Shown here one piece after another: positions 1 to 11,029 of a stretch of DNA of 64,000 bases. The notes under the pieces were generated by a model. It did no database searches, had not been told where the DNA came from, and saw only the letters and a list, made by a program, of their open reading frames with translations. The position numbers and the translations under genes are program-made. Every line of letters begins with the position of its first letter. Position 1 is the first letter of the stretch. The DNA is from Bathymodiolus brooksi (Eukaryota > Mollusca > Bivalvia > Mytilida > Modiolidae): the NCBI GenBank assembly GCA_963680875.1, contig OY804578.1:27388448-27452447 (forward strand). Reading direction: 5' to 3'.

Positions 1-717
1 TGCCACTTTCAGCAATATTTCAGCTATATCTTGGCGACCAGTTTTAGTCGTGGTTTTTTACTCAAAATTTTGATTCATGATTTTTGGATGATGTCTTTTA
101 CTCCACAGTTAAGCTTTTATACAAATGTACTTGGATTGACAATTTGACATGCCTCTGCTTGTTACCATCAGTCTTATGTCAATACATGTATAGTTATGTA
201 CATGTAAAAAGCTGTACCCCATTGTGTTGTGAAGGTAATCATGTATTTACATAGTCGATACCATGCTGTGTCTTAATTTATTCAGCACTGCCTCTGGACT
301 TGTTATAATCTTTATCTTAAATACATGGCATGTGCCATGAACAGAATATTTGTTTATTCTCTTTGTCTAAAATTTGTACAATGCAACTGTTGAAAAGTTT
401 TATCCAAATACATCAGTTAATGAGTTATACATCAGAGAAGGTTTATCATAGAACCACTTTCATTTACATGAATACATATATCATACAGGTACATGTAAGT
501 GTTTGAGAGTGTTTTCATGTAATACCTATTACTGATTTTTGAACTTTTTAATTGATGTATTGTGATGAACTTTTTAATATGAACAAAGTTATTTCGACTT
601 GTATTGTTTACCAAAAATGGATGATCATGCCACGATATAGCTGAAATATTTCTAAAGATGGCGTTAAACACTAATCAATCAATTTAAAAGAAAGAAAAAA
701 TGACAACAAAAACATTT

Positions 718-2251
718 TCAGTCATCATTTTCATTAGTATCTCTGATGAGATCAGACCGTAAATTTACAAGAGCAGCACATATTATTAAAATATCATCAA
801 ACAGTTTTAAAGATGCCACCGGCACAGTACCACTTAAAATCTTGCACACTTTAAGTCTCCGGATGGCCCTTTCCACATGAATGCGCACCCTGGCAATCCT
901 CCTTGTCAATGTAACATCATCGGCACTTAACTGAGGTTTATTTTTTGTGAATGCTGGAATGTTAAGCTTTACACGCAACGGACAGAGCAAGTCATCTATA
1001 GTAAAACCACGGTCTGCCATAATCTCATCTCCTGAGAGCAAATAGTTCATGAAACCACTTTTTTCAACAATAAATTTATCACTGGCACGACCACCGAAAG
1101 CCTTGGATATGAACATTATTTGTCCATGTGGGGATATTCCAACTAAATACTTAACTGTATTATGGGACTTATAATTGCTATATGTTTCACCTCGACTCCT
1201 TAAATTAGTGGGCCTTTGAATAAATGTTTCTGCACAGTCAATAATGCATGTTGTTCGCGGATAGTTCTCTCTAAATGAATCTGGGCAACAGTCTCTAATA
1301 ACTTCCCTATGAAGCCAAATTATCAAAGATTTTAACTTGTCTGATAGTACAGGAATCCACGAATTAAATATTTTGTAAGCTAGACTATTTAATATACCAA
1401 ATCTTCGACCCAAGTCCTCAAAAATCAGATTTAACTTCAGTTTCAAAAGTACAAGCATTATCTGATCTGTCACTTCCAACTGAAATTTAAAAGTATTAAG
1501 CTGAGACATACCCTTCACCAACGTAAAATAAGACCTCTTTTGTCACCCCAGTGTACAATAATGCATCACTATCATTGTTTATATTTAGAGCAGCAGACAT
1601 TGTTCCCCCATCACACTTGCTTTGAACGCCCTTTTCTTCAGTCAAAATTACGTTGGTTTGAGAAAATCGCGACTGGAAATCTGTCCACTCTTTAAATAAT
1701 CCGATTCCATATACTGGATACCAATTGTATCGGTAGTTGCGGATTCTACAACATTAAATGTACAAAAAGCCTCTGGAAGTTTACTGTCAGACGAAGCACT
1801 TGTGCCTGGCTCATTATCTAGAGTAGAGTCAAATTCGCTTATTCCCATATCGGAATCGGAACTATCATCATTTAATTTTCTTTTTTTAACTGCAGAATCC
1901 TGTCTTAGTTTCTTTCCTCTACCAGGGGTGGCCTTGATTTAATATCCCAACTTAAGCTTAGGATAAGGATTCCGATCAGTTGGTTTTCCATCGATAAAAT
2001 GTTCAGAACAGACAAATACTTTTTTCGGCAGTTCCTTCCGATTTAGAGCTTTAATCCACTCACGGTATAGATTCCTTGGATGGCATTACATGTAGTCTGT
2101 ATGGAATAAGACATGGACATTGATCATGTATATGACCGTGCAATTCACACATTGATTTCTTCCATAAGATATTTTTTTTGCGATTATTTGAACAAGCATG
2201 AACTGCACATGAGTTCCCACCGCTTGTTTTATATTTATCCTCACTTTCCAT
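718..2251 (-). pseudogene. THAP–DDE transposase relic, unit 1
   Basis: Same protein as the intact unit-3 copy at 9078–10640, but broken. Lesions seen by direct comparison, in gene order: a small deletion and frameshift near 2061, a GAA-to-TAA stop at 1939–1941, a 25-bp deletion near 1692, and a 1-bp insertion near 1528. The ATG at 2251 and the N-terminal THAP cysteines remain. The C-terminal part is open from 1521 to 718 and keeps the DDE core: Asp in the IIDCAE motif, Asp in MADRGF, Glu in VERAIRRLK. Every lesion recurs at the same place in unit 2, so the gene was dead before the array was copied. A 267-residue C-terminal fragment could still be translated; whether it is made is unknown. Confidence 0.9.
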
Positions 2252-2565
2252 AGCAAAAATAAAATAAAAATCGTGAAGAACAAAATGTAAACAAATGATC
2301 GATCATGTTGTGATTAATGCACATGCGTTATCTATCATTACTGCTATGGCTGACGTACCATGTGATAGATTAATGGCATGATAATTAGGTTGGATCTTGA
2401 TAAATACGTCTAATATATATAAGACATTTTTTTTCAATTATCTCCCCTAGGAATGATTTTCCACGATTGGCGAGCTACACTAGTGTCCGCCATTACGATA
2501 ATGATAAAAGCGTAAACAAAACAATCGGATCGATACAACATTATTTAGAGAATTATAATATAATC
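2252..2565. promoter_or_regulatory. Divergent promoter region between transposase and nuclease genes, unit 1
   Basis: Non-coding gap between the transposase ATG (2251, minus) and the nuclease ATG (2566, plus). A TATATATAAG box at 2414–2423 sits about 140 bases before the nuclease ATG and is a plausible core promoter for it. No clear TATA box is seen for the transposase side. The same box is at 6594–6603 in unit 2. In unit 3 the sequence diverges just before this box. Confidence 0.5.
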
Positions 2566-4057
2566 ATGGCTAGTGAAGAGAAAAGTTCAATACCCAAACT
2601 TTTCAATGAAATAACAGAATGGATTGATGATATGAGGAGCTGGCCAAATTTAATGTACGGTGACATATATAATTATTTAATCACGTCGAAAGCATGGGGA
2701 AGAAATGAAAAACTTCAAGAGTTTACAAAGTTACAATTACTTTCAAAGTGGTAATGTGGACAGAATTTTACATTTTGTTGCTCCGGACAATAACATTGTT
2801 TTGAAGGCAAACGTTCGCTCATCACAGACCGTGAGTAGAACGAATGATACATATGTTGTTTGCACGAAGGAGGGTATCGTTGAAAAAGCCTGGTGTACAT
2901 GCATGGCTGGTTTGGGACTTTCTTGCAGTCATGTGGGGGCTTTATTGTGGAAAATTGAGTATACAGCGAGAAATAACATGACAGGAGTGAGCTGTACAGA
3001 TGAAACTGCCAGATGGAATAAAGGAACAACAAGAAACATTGAACCCAAGCCACTGGTCAGTATTCAGCTCAAAAAACCAAAACTTGGAGAAAACATGTTA
3101 AATGCTGTAAATGACAATGTACTTGGGCTCCGACAAACACCAAGTTATTTCTCAAACGAAGAATTTAAGGAAGCTGTTCTTCAATCACCCTTGCTGCCAT
3201 TATTTGAAGTGAAAGGAACCACAATCAACAAAATGTATAGGAGAAATCCGTCAGTAGGTTTGCGGTCAAAAGAAAATATTAATCATGGTGAGTATACTGA
3301 TTTGACTTCATGTGGTAAATGTACACAGTTTTTTGAAAAGTATGTAAACCTTACAAATCAACAAATATCAAAATTACAGGAGGAAACAACTATGCAATAT
3401 AAAAGTACTGTATGGAGAGACTGTCGAAAAATAAGAATAACAGCCAGCAGTGCTCACAAAGTGCCAGTTAAAGAAACCACACACAGCACTAACTTTATAC
3501 GGGAACATTTACACCCTTCATTTGTTGGAAATAAATTCACAAAACATGGACAACAGGGTGAAGTAGATGCTAAAGTCTTTTTAAATACCAATGGACACCA
3601 AATTCAAGAGAAAGGACTGTGTGTTTCACAACATGAAAACTGGTTATCTGCAAGTCCAGATGGGGTATTTGATGGACAAACACTGTTAGAAGTAAAATGC
3701 CCTGTGCCAACATCTAACTGGACAACATTAGATCAGCTGTTTACATCTGGCAAATATGATGTAGGAAAAAATGAAAATGGTGATTTTACTTTAAAGGAAA
3801 AGGAGGGTAGAGGATTTTTCCAACAAATACAACTCACAATGTATTGTACAGGACTTCGCAAGTGTAAATTGCTCATATGGCCAAGTGCAGATGATCATAA
3901 ATTTGTAGATGTTTTTTATGATGAAACTTACATTATTAATCATGTGACCAGATTATGGAACTTTTATGCCAGAAAACTCCTACCTTGCATAGTTGATGAA
4001 ATTCAGGAAGACCGTCTGATGATGAATAAAGCTTTCAACAAGTTTATGCATATTTAA
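2566..4057 (+). pseudogene. SWIM zinc finger–YqaJ nuclease of ISL2EU, unit 1 (one frameshift)
   Basis: Second transposon protein. The ATG at 2566 opens a short N-terminal frame with the WPNLMYGDIYNYL motif. Family sequence then requires a shift of one base near 2705–2712, at an A-run, into the frame that runs to 4057. From the ATG at 2705 that frame has 450 codons. It carries a SWIM finger (C64-x-C66, C74-x-H76) and a YqaJ/lambda-exonuclease-like PD-(D/E)xK fold: E286 in GQQGE, D319 in SPDG, E329-x-K331 in LEVKCP, Q374 in QQIQ. YqaJ enzymes are DNA exonucleases; its role in ISL2EU movement is not established. Either the shift is a lesion shared with unit 2, or a small intron repairs it. All putative nuclease residues are intact. 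Confidence 0.85.
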
Positions 4058-4164
4058 GTGGACTACGCTGAAAATGTTACGAATTTTTTGTCTGTGATAT
4101 AAAATGTTTTTAAATTTAAAACTTATAAAGATTTCATGAGAAGTTATATTCTTACTTATAATGA

Positions 4165-4860
4165 TTTGATTGATTTTTGGTGCCACTTTCAGCAATATTT
4201 CAGCTATATCTTGGCGACCAGTTTTAGTCGTGGTTTTTTACTCAAAATTTTGATTCATGATTTTTGGATGATGTCTTTTACTCCACAGTTAAGCTTTTAT
4301 ACAAATGTACTTGGATTGACAATTTGACATGCCTCTGCTTGTTACCAACAGTCTTATGTCAATACATGTATAGTTATGTACATGTAAAAAGCTGTACCCC
4401 ATTGTGTTGTGAAGGTAATCATGTATTTACATAGTCGATACCATGCTGTGTCTTAATTTATTCAGCACTGCCTCTGGACTTGTTATAATCTTTATCTTAA
4501 ATACATGGCATGTGCCATGAACAGAATATTTGTTTATTCTCTTTGTCTAAAATTTGTACAATGCAACTGTTGAAAAGTTTTATCCAAATACATCAGTTAA
4601 TGAGTTATACATCAGAGAAGGTTTATCATAGAACCACTTTCATTTACATGAATACATATATCATACATGTACATGTAAGTGTTTGAGAGTGTTTTCATGT
4701 AATACCTATTACTGATTTTTGAACTTTTTAATTGATGTATTGTGATGAACTTTTTAATATGAACAAAGTTATTTCGACTTGTATTGTTTACCAAAAATGG
4801 ATGATCATGCCACGATATAGCTGAAATATTTCTAAAGATGGCGTTAAACACTAATCAATC
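4165..4860. repeat. Spacer between array units, bounded by inverted SINE-tail-like motifs
   Basis: About 690 bp between the nuclease 3' end of unit 1 and the transposase 3' end of unit 2. It starts with TGATTGATTTTTGG then CAGCAATATTTCAGCTATATC, and ends with the inverse, GATATAGCTGAAATATTTCT then AATCAATCAATT. The two ends are imperfect inverted repeats of roughly 45 bp. Their core is the same motif that forms the 3' tails of SINEs at 17,130, 20,600, 32,600 and 52,350. Its equivalents lie at 1–680 (left-truncated by the window edge) and 8345–9045. It may be a non-autonomous element caught in the array, or the joined ends of the transposon itself. Confidence 0.6.
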
Positions 4861-4897
4861 AATTTAAAAGAAAGAAAAAATGACAACAAAAACATTT

Positions 4898-6431
4898 TCA
4901 GTCATCATTTTCATTAGTATCTCTGATGAGATCAGACCGTAAATTTACAAGAGCAGCACATATTATTAAAATATCATCAAACAGTTTTAAAGATGCCACC
5001 GGCACAGTACCACTTAAAATCTTGCACACTTTAAGTCTCCGGATGGCCCTTTCCACATGAATGCGCACCCTGGCAATCCTCCTTGTCAATGTAACATCAT
5101 CGGCACTTAACTGAGGTTTATTTTTTGTGAATGCTGGAATGTTAAGCTTTACACGCAACGGACAGAGCAAGTCATCTATAGTAAAACCACGGTCTGCCAT
5201 AATCTCATCTCCTGTGAGCAAATAGTTCATGAAACCACTTTTTTCAACAATAAATTTATCACTGGCACGACCACCGAAAGCCTTGGATATGAACATTATT
5301 TGTCCATGTGGGGATATTCCAACTAAATACTTAACTGTATTATGGGACTTATAATTGCTATATGTTTCACCTCGACTCCTTAAATTAGTGGGCCTTTGAA
5401 TAAATGTTTCTGCACAGTCAATAATGCATGTTGTTCGCGGATAGTTCTCTCTAAATGAATCTGGGCAACAGTCTCTAATAACTTCCCTATGAAGCCAAAT
5501 TATCAAAGATTTTAACTTGTCTGATAGTACAGGAATCCACGAATTAAATATTTTGCAAGCTAGACTATTTAATATACCAAATCTTCGACCCAAGTCCTCA
5601 AAAATCAGATTTAACTTCAGTTTCAAAAGTACAAGCATTATCTGATCTGTCACTTCCAACTGAAATTTAAAAGTATTAAGCTGAGACATACCCTTCACCA
5701 ACGTAAAATAAGACCTCTTTTGTCACCCCAGTGTACAATAATGTATCACTATCATTGTTTATATTTAGAGCAGCAGACATTGTTCCCCCATCACACTTGC
5801 TTTGAACGCCCTTTTCTTCAGTCAAAATTACGTTGGTTTGAGAAAATCGCGACTGGAAATCTGTCCACTCTTTAAATAATCCGATTCCATATACTGGGTA
5901 CCAATTGTATCGGTAGTTGCGGATTCTACAACATTAAATGTACAAAAAGCCTCTGGAAGTTTACTGTCAGACGAAGCACTTGTGCCTGGCTCATTATCTA
6001 GAGTAGAGTCAAATTCGCTTATTCCCATATCGGAATCGGAACTATCATCATTTAATTTTCTTTTTTTAACTGCAGAATCCTGTCTTAGTTTCTTTCCTCT
6101 ACCAGGGGTGGCCTTGATTTAATATCCCAACTTAAGCTTAGGATAAGGATTCCGATCAGTTGGTTTTCCATCGATAAAATGTTCAGAACAGACAAATACT
6201 TTTTTCGGCAGTTCCTTCCGATTTAGAGCTTTAATCCACTCACGGTATAGATTCCTTGGATGGCATTACATGTAGTCTGTATGGAATAAGACATGGACAT
6301 TGATCATGTATATGACCGTGCAATTCACACATTGATTCCTTCCATAAGATATTTTTTTTGCGATTATTTGAACAAGCATGAACTGCACATGAGTTCCCAC
6401 CGCTTATTTTATATTTATCCTCACTTTCCAT
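4898..6431 (-). pseudogene. THAP–DDE transposase relic, unit 2
   Basis: Near-identical copy of the unit-1 relic with the same four lesions at +4,180: frameshift near 6241, TAA at 6119–6121, 25-bp deletion near 5872, 1-bp insertion near 5708. The C-terminal 267 codons (5701–4898) remain open with all three DDE residues. Single substitutions distinguish it from unit 1, for example a Ser/Thr change in the loop before the second Asp. Confidence 0.9.
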
Positions 6432-6745
6432 AGCAAAAATAAAATAAAAATCGTGAAGAACAAAATGTAAACAAATGATCGATAATGTTGTGATTAATGC
6501 ACATGCGTTATCTATCATTACTGCTATGGCTGACGTACCATGTGATAGATTAATGGCATGATAATTAGGTTGGATCTTGATAAATACGTCTAATATATAT
6601 AAGACATTTTTTTTCAATTATCTCCCCTAGGAATGATTTTCCACGATTGGCGAGCTACACTAGTGTCCGCCATTACGATAATGATAAAAGCGTAAACAAA
6701 GCAATCGGATCGATACAACATTATTTAGAGAATTATAATATAATC
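6432..6745. promoter_or_regulatory. Divergent promoter region, unit 2
   Basis: Counterpart of 2252–2565. The TATATATAAG box at 6594–6603 precedes the nuclease ATG at 6746. Here the upstream minus-strand frame stays open past the transposase ATG to 6617, but the ATG at 6431 is the one shared by all copies. Confidence 0.45.
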
Positions 6746-8237
6746 ATGGCTAGTGAAGCGAAAAGTTCAATACCCAAACTTTTCAATGAAATAACAGAAT
6801 GGATTGATGATATGAGGAGCTGGCCAAATTTAATGTACGGTGACATATATAATTATTTAATCACGTCGAAAGCATGGGGAAGAAATGAAAAACTTCAAGA
6901 GTTTACAAAGTTACAATTACTTTCAAAGTGGTAATGTGGACAGAATTTTACATTTTGTTGCTCCGGACAATAACATTGTTTTGAAGGCAAACGTTCGCTC
7001 ATCACAGACCGTGAGTAGAACGAATGATGCATATGTTGTTTGCACGAAGGAGGGTATCGTTGAAAAAGCCTGGTGTACATGCATGGCTGGTTTGGGACTT
7101 TCTTGCAGTCATGTGGGGGCTTTATTGTGGAAAATTGAGTATACAGCGAGAAATAACATGACAGGAGTGAGCTGTACAGATGAAACTGCCAGATGGAATA
7201 AAGGAACAACAAGAAACATTGAACCCAAGCCACTGGTCAGTATTCAGCTCAAAAAACCAAAACTTGGAGAAAACATGTTAAATGCTGTAAATGACAATGT
7301 ACTTGGGCTCCGACAAACACCAAGTTATTTCTCAAACGAAGAATTTAAGGAAGCTGTTCTTCAATCACCCTTGCTGCCATTATTTGAAGTGAAAGGAACC
7401 ACAATCAACAAAATGTATAGGAGAAATCCGTCAGTAGGTTTGCGGTCAAAAGAAAATATTAATCATGGTGAGTATACTGATTTGACTTCATGTGGTAAAT
7501 GTACACAGTTTTTTGAAAAGTATGTAAACCTTACAAATCAACAAATATCAAAATTACAGGAGGAAACAACTATGCAATATAAAAGTACTGTATGGAGAGA
7601 CTGTCGAAAAATAAGAATAACAGCCAGCAGTGCTCACAAAGTGCCAGTTAAAGAAACCACAGACAGCACTAACTTTATACGGGAACATTTACACCCTTCA
7701 TTTGTTGGAAATAAATTCACAAAACATGGACAACAGGGTGAAGTAGATGCTAAAGTCTTTTTAAATACCAATGGACACCAAATTCAAGAGAAAGGACTGT
7801 GTGTTTCACAACATGAAAACTGGTTATCTGCAAGTCCAGATGGGGTATTTGATGGACAAACACTGTTAGAAGTAAAATGCCCTGTGCCAACATCTAACTG
7901 GACAACATTAGATCAGCTGTTTACATCTGGCAAATATGATGTAGGAAAAAATGAAAATGGTGATTTTACTTTAAAGGAAAAGGAGGGTAGAGTATTTTTC
8001 CAACAAATACAACTCGCAATGTATTGTACAGGACTTCGCAAGTGTAAATTGCTCATATGGTTAAGTGCAGATGATCATAAATTTGTAGATGTTTTCTATG
8101 ATGAAACTTACATTATTAATCATGTGACCAGATTAAGGAACTTTTATGCCAGAAAACTCCTACCTTGCATAGTTGATGAAATTCAGGAAGACCGTCTGAC
8201 GATGAATAAAGCTTTCAACAAGTTTATGCATATTTAA
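6746..8237 (+). pseudogene. SWIM–YqaJ nuclease of ISL2EU, unit 2 (one frameshift)
   Basis: Copy of the unit-1 nuclease gene with the same frame change near 6885–6892. The 450-codon frame from 6885 to 8237 is open and keeps the SWIM C-x-C and C-x-H pairs and the YqaJ residues (GQQGE, SPDG, LEVK, QQIQ). About ten amino-acid differences from unit 1 are visible, for example Gly/Val in the stretch before QQIQ and Pro/Leu in the following strand. None removes a predicted catalytic residue. Two open copies beside two dead transposases could reflect recent amplification or selection; the small number of changes does not separate these. Confidence 0.85.
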
Positions 8238-8360
8238 GTGGACTACGCTGAAAATGTTACGAATTTTTTGTCTGTGATATAAAATGTTATTAAATTTAAA
8301 ACTTATAAAGATTTCATGAGAAGTAATTTTCTTGTTTATAATCATTTGATTGATTTTTGG

Positions 8361-10800
8361 TGCCACTTTCAGCAATATTTCAGCTATATCATGGCGACCA
8401 GTTTTAGTGGTGGTTTTTTACTCAAAATTTTGATTCATGATTTGTGGATGATGTCTTTTACTCCACAGTTAAGCTTTTATACAAATGTACTTGGATTGAC
8501 AATTTGACATGCCTCTGCTTGTTACCAACAGTCTTATGTCAATACATGTATAGTTATGTACATGTAAAAAGCTGTACCCCATTGTGTTGTGAAGGTAATC
8601 ATGTATTTACATAGTCGATACCATGCTGTGTCTTAATTTATTCAGCACTGCCTCTGGACTTGTTATAATCTTTATCTTAAATATATGGCATGTGCTAAAT
8701 ACAGAATATTTGTTTATTCTCTTTGTCTAAAATTTGTACAATGCAACTGTTGAAAAGTTTTATCCAAATACATCAGTTAATGAGTTATACCTCAGAGAAG
8801 GTTTATCATAGAACCACTTTCATTTACATGAATACATATATTATACATGTACATGTAAGTGTTTGAGATTGTTTTCATGTAATACCTATTACTGATTTTT
8901 GAACTTTTTAATTGATGTATTGTGATGGACTTTTTACTATGAACAAAGTTATTTCGACTTGTATTGTTTACGAAAATGGATGATCATGCCACGATATAGC
9001 TAAAATATTTCTAAAGATGGCGTTAAACACTAATCAATCAATTTAAAAGAAAGAAAAAAATGACAACAAAAACATTTTCAGTCATCATTTTCATTAGTAT
9101 CTCTGATGAGATCAGACCGTAAATTTACAAGAGCAGCACATATTATTAAAATATCATCAAACAGTTTTAAAGATGCCACAGGCACAGTACCACTTAAAAT
9201 CTTGAACACTTTGAGTCTCCGGATGGCCCTTTCCACATGAATGCGCACCCTTGCAATCCTCCTTGTCAATGTAACATCATCGGCACTTAACTGAGGTTTA
9301 TTTTTTGTAAATGCTGGAATGTTAAGCTTTACACGCAACGGAAAGAGCAAGTCATCTATAGTAAAACCACGGTCTGCCATAATCTCATCTCCTGAGAGCA
9401 AATAGTTCATGAAACCACTTTTTTCAACAATACATTTATCACTGGCACGACCACCGAAAGCCTTTGATATGAACATTATTTGTCCATGTGGGGATATTCC
9501 AACTAAATACTTAACAACTGTATTATGGGACTTATAATTGCTATATGTTTCACCTCGACTCCTTAAATTAGTGGGCCTTTGAATAAATGTTTCTGCACAG
9601 TCAATAATGCATGTTGTTCGCGGATAGTTCTCTCTAAATGAATATGGGCAACAGTCTCTAATAACTTCCCTAGGAAGCCAAATTATCATAGAATTTAACT
9701 TGTCTGATAGTACAGGAATCCACGAATTAAATATTTTGCAAGCTAGACTACTTGATATACCAAATCTTCGACCCAAGTCCTCAAAAATCCGATTTAACTT
9801 CAATTTCAAAAGTACAAGCATTATCTGATCTGTCACTTCCAACTGAAATTTAAAAGTATTAAGCTGAAACATACACTTCACCAACGTAAAAAAGACCTCT
9901 TTTGTCACCCCAGTGTACAATAATGCATCACTATCACTGTTTATATTTAGAGCAGCAGACATTGTTCCCCCATCACACTTGCTTTGAACGCCCTGTTCTT
10001 CAGTCAAAATTACGTTGATTTGAGAAAATCGCGACTGGAAATCTGTCCACTCTTTTCCATAGGTATGATCTGTTTGCGGTAAATAATCCGATTCCATATA
10101 CTGGGTACCAATTGTATCGGTAGTTGCGGATTCTACAACATTAAATATACAAAAAGCCTCCGGTAGTTTACTCTCAGACGAAGCACTTGTGCCTGGCTCA
10201 TTTTCTAGAGTAGAGTCAAATTCGCTTATTCCCATATCGGAATCGGAACTATCATCATTTAATTTTCTTTTTTTAACTGCAGAATCCTGTCTTAGTGTCT
10301 TTCGTCTACCAGGGGTGGCCTTGATTTCATATCCCAACTTAAGCTTAGGATAAGGATTCCGATCGGTTGGTTTTCCATCGATAAAATGTTCAGAACAGAC
10401 AAATACTTTTTTCGGCAGTTCCTTCTTATTTAGAGCTTTAATCCACTCAAGCCGTATAGATTCCTTGGATGGCATTACATGTAGTCTGTATGGAATAAGA
10501 CATGGACATTGATCATGCATCTGACCGTGCAATTCACATATTGATTTCTTCCATAAGATAATTTTTTTGCGATTATTTGAACAAGCATGAACTGCACATG
10601 AGTTCCCACCGCTTGTTTTATATTTATCCTCACTTTCCATAGCAAAAATAAAATAAAAATCGTGAAAAACAAAATGTAAACAAATGATCGATAATGTTGT
10701 GATTAATGCACGTGCGTTGTCTATCATTACTGCTATGGCTGACGTACCACGTGATAGATTAATGGCAGCGCACATGATAATTAGGTTAGATCTTGATAAA
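8361..10800. mobile_element. ISL2EU-type unit 3, truncated
   Basis: Third unit begins in register (8361) and carries the spacer and a transposase gene at the same offset, but similarity to units 1 and 2 stops at about 10,800, just before the position of the nuclease TATA box. No nuclease gene follows. It is visibly more diverged than units 1 and 2 are from each other. It lacks their lesions, so it is a sister copy rather than a product of the same duplication. Confidence 0.82.
9078..10640 (-). CDS. Intact THAP–DDE (ISL2EU) transposase
   Basis: Transposase of 520 residues that binds transposon ends and cuts DNA in the nucleus. I chose the ATG at 10640 because the protein then starts MESEDKY, as in units 1 and 2; the frame stays open upstream to an ATG at 10775. 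Residues about 15–105 form a THAP finger (C15, C20, C82-x2-H85, with a tryptophan at WIKALN). A charged linker follows with KKRKL as a possible nuclear signal. An HTH_Tnp_4-like segment lies near 260–310, with FEDLGRRFGIS. The DDE_Tnp_4 nuclease has D347 (IIDCAE), D423 (MADRGF) and E470 (VERAIRRLK). No stop or frameshift is seen. It is the only intact transposase in the window and could act in trans on the neighbouring units. Confidence 0.9.
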   Translation of the reverse strand: MESEDKYKTSGGNSCAVHACSNNRKKIILWKKSICELHGQMHDQCPCLIPYRLHVMPSKESIRLEWIKALNKKELPKKVFVCSEHFIDGKPTDRNPYPKLKLGYEIKATPGRRKTLRQDSAVKKRKLNDDSSDSDMGISEFDSTLENEPGTSASSESKLPEAFCIFNVVESATTDTIGTQYMESDYLPQTDHTYGKEWTDFQSRFSQINVILTEEQGVQSKCDGGTMSAALNINSDSDALLYTGVTKEVFFTLVKCMFQLNTFKFQLEVTDQIMLVLLKLKLNRIFEDLGRRFGISSSLACKIFNSWIPVLSDKLNSMIIWLPREVIRDCCPYSFRENYPRTTCIIDCAETFIQRPTNLRSRGETYSNYKSHNTVVKYLVGISPHGQIMFISKAFGGRASDKCIVEKSGFMNYLLSGDEIMADRGFTIDDLLFPLRVKLNIPAFTKNKPQLSADDVTLTRRIARVRIHVERAIRRLKVFKILSGTVPVASLKLFDDILIICAALVNLRSDLIRDTNENDD

Positions 10801-10941
10801 TACTTCTATTAACAAGGAAAAAAATCCTTTTGTTTGTATGATTCTGCTATTAATATACATGTGTTTATGCTTGGTAATTAAGATGAATTGCATGTATGCA
10901 TGATGGGTAGATTGCTCTATGTCTTATGTAAATTGTTTTCT

Positions 10942-11029
10942 ATAGAATAGAATAGAATAGAATAGAATAGAATAGAATAGAATAGAATAGAATAGAATAG
11001 AATAGAATAGAATAGAATAGAATAGAATA
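10942..11029. repeat. (AATAG)n microsatellite
   Basis: About 17 uninterrupted copies of AATAG. The sequence just right of it reads, on the minus strand, like the 3' end of a LINE or SINE running into a TATTC-type tail, so the array may be such a tail. Confidence 0.95.

Larger units (their letters stand above)
1..4180. mobile_element. ISL2EU-type transposon unit 1 of a tandem array
   Basis: First 4,180-bp unit of a head-to-tail array; positions 1, 4181 and 8361 start with the same sequence. The window opens inside the roughly 690-bp spacer that separates coding parts. Order: spacer, THAP–DDE transposase relic (minus, 718–2251), divergent promoter region, SWIM–YqaJ nuclease gene (plus, 2566–4057), short AT-rich tail. 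A THAP/DDE transposase paired with a YqaJ-type nuclease is the known coding plan of the eukaryotic ISL2EU (IS4EU) superfamily. Weak inverted similarity links about 700–722 with 4069–4094 (both carry ACATTTTCAG on opposite strands), which may mark ends or sub-ends. True ends cannot be fixed inside a perfect array. Confidence 0.85.
4181..8360. mobile_element. ISL2EU-type transposon unit 2 of the tandem array
   Basis: Second complete 4,180-bp unit with the same gene order as unit 1. Reading the two side by side gives roughly 25–30 substitutions and no net indel, so identity is about 99.3%. Differences cluster just before the next spacer (around 8321–8346). The shared lesions in both genes show that the duplication came after inactivation of the transposase. 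Confidence 0.88.

Noticed and set aside
432..671. 79-codon minus-strand frame in the spacer, repeated at 4612–4851
   Set aside because: Low-complexity AT-rich translation, lost in unit 3, and lying over the inverted tail motif; no sign of selection.
2467..2565. Upstream extension of the nuclease N-terminus from 2467
   Set aside because: It begins at TTG, not ATG; the first ATG in the frame is at 2566.
2715..3053. 112-codon minus-strand frame inside the nuclease gene
   Set aside because: Antisense shadow of the SWIM-finger region; its persistence in both units follows from their identity.
10641..10775. Longer transposase start at 10775
   Set aside because: The extra 45 residues are hydrophobic, not shared in frame with unit 1, and precede the MESEDKY start common to all three units.
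1..10800. CRISPR-like or satellite array
   Set aside because: The period is 4,180 bp with genes inside; it is a transposon array, and the host is eukaryotic.
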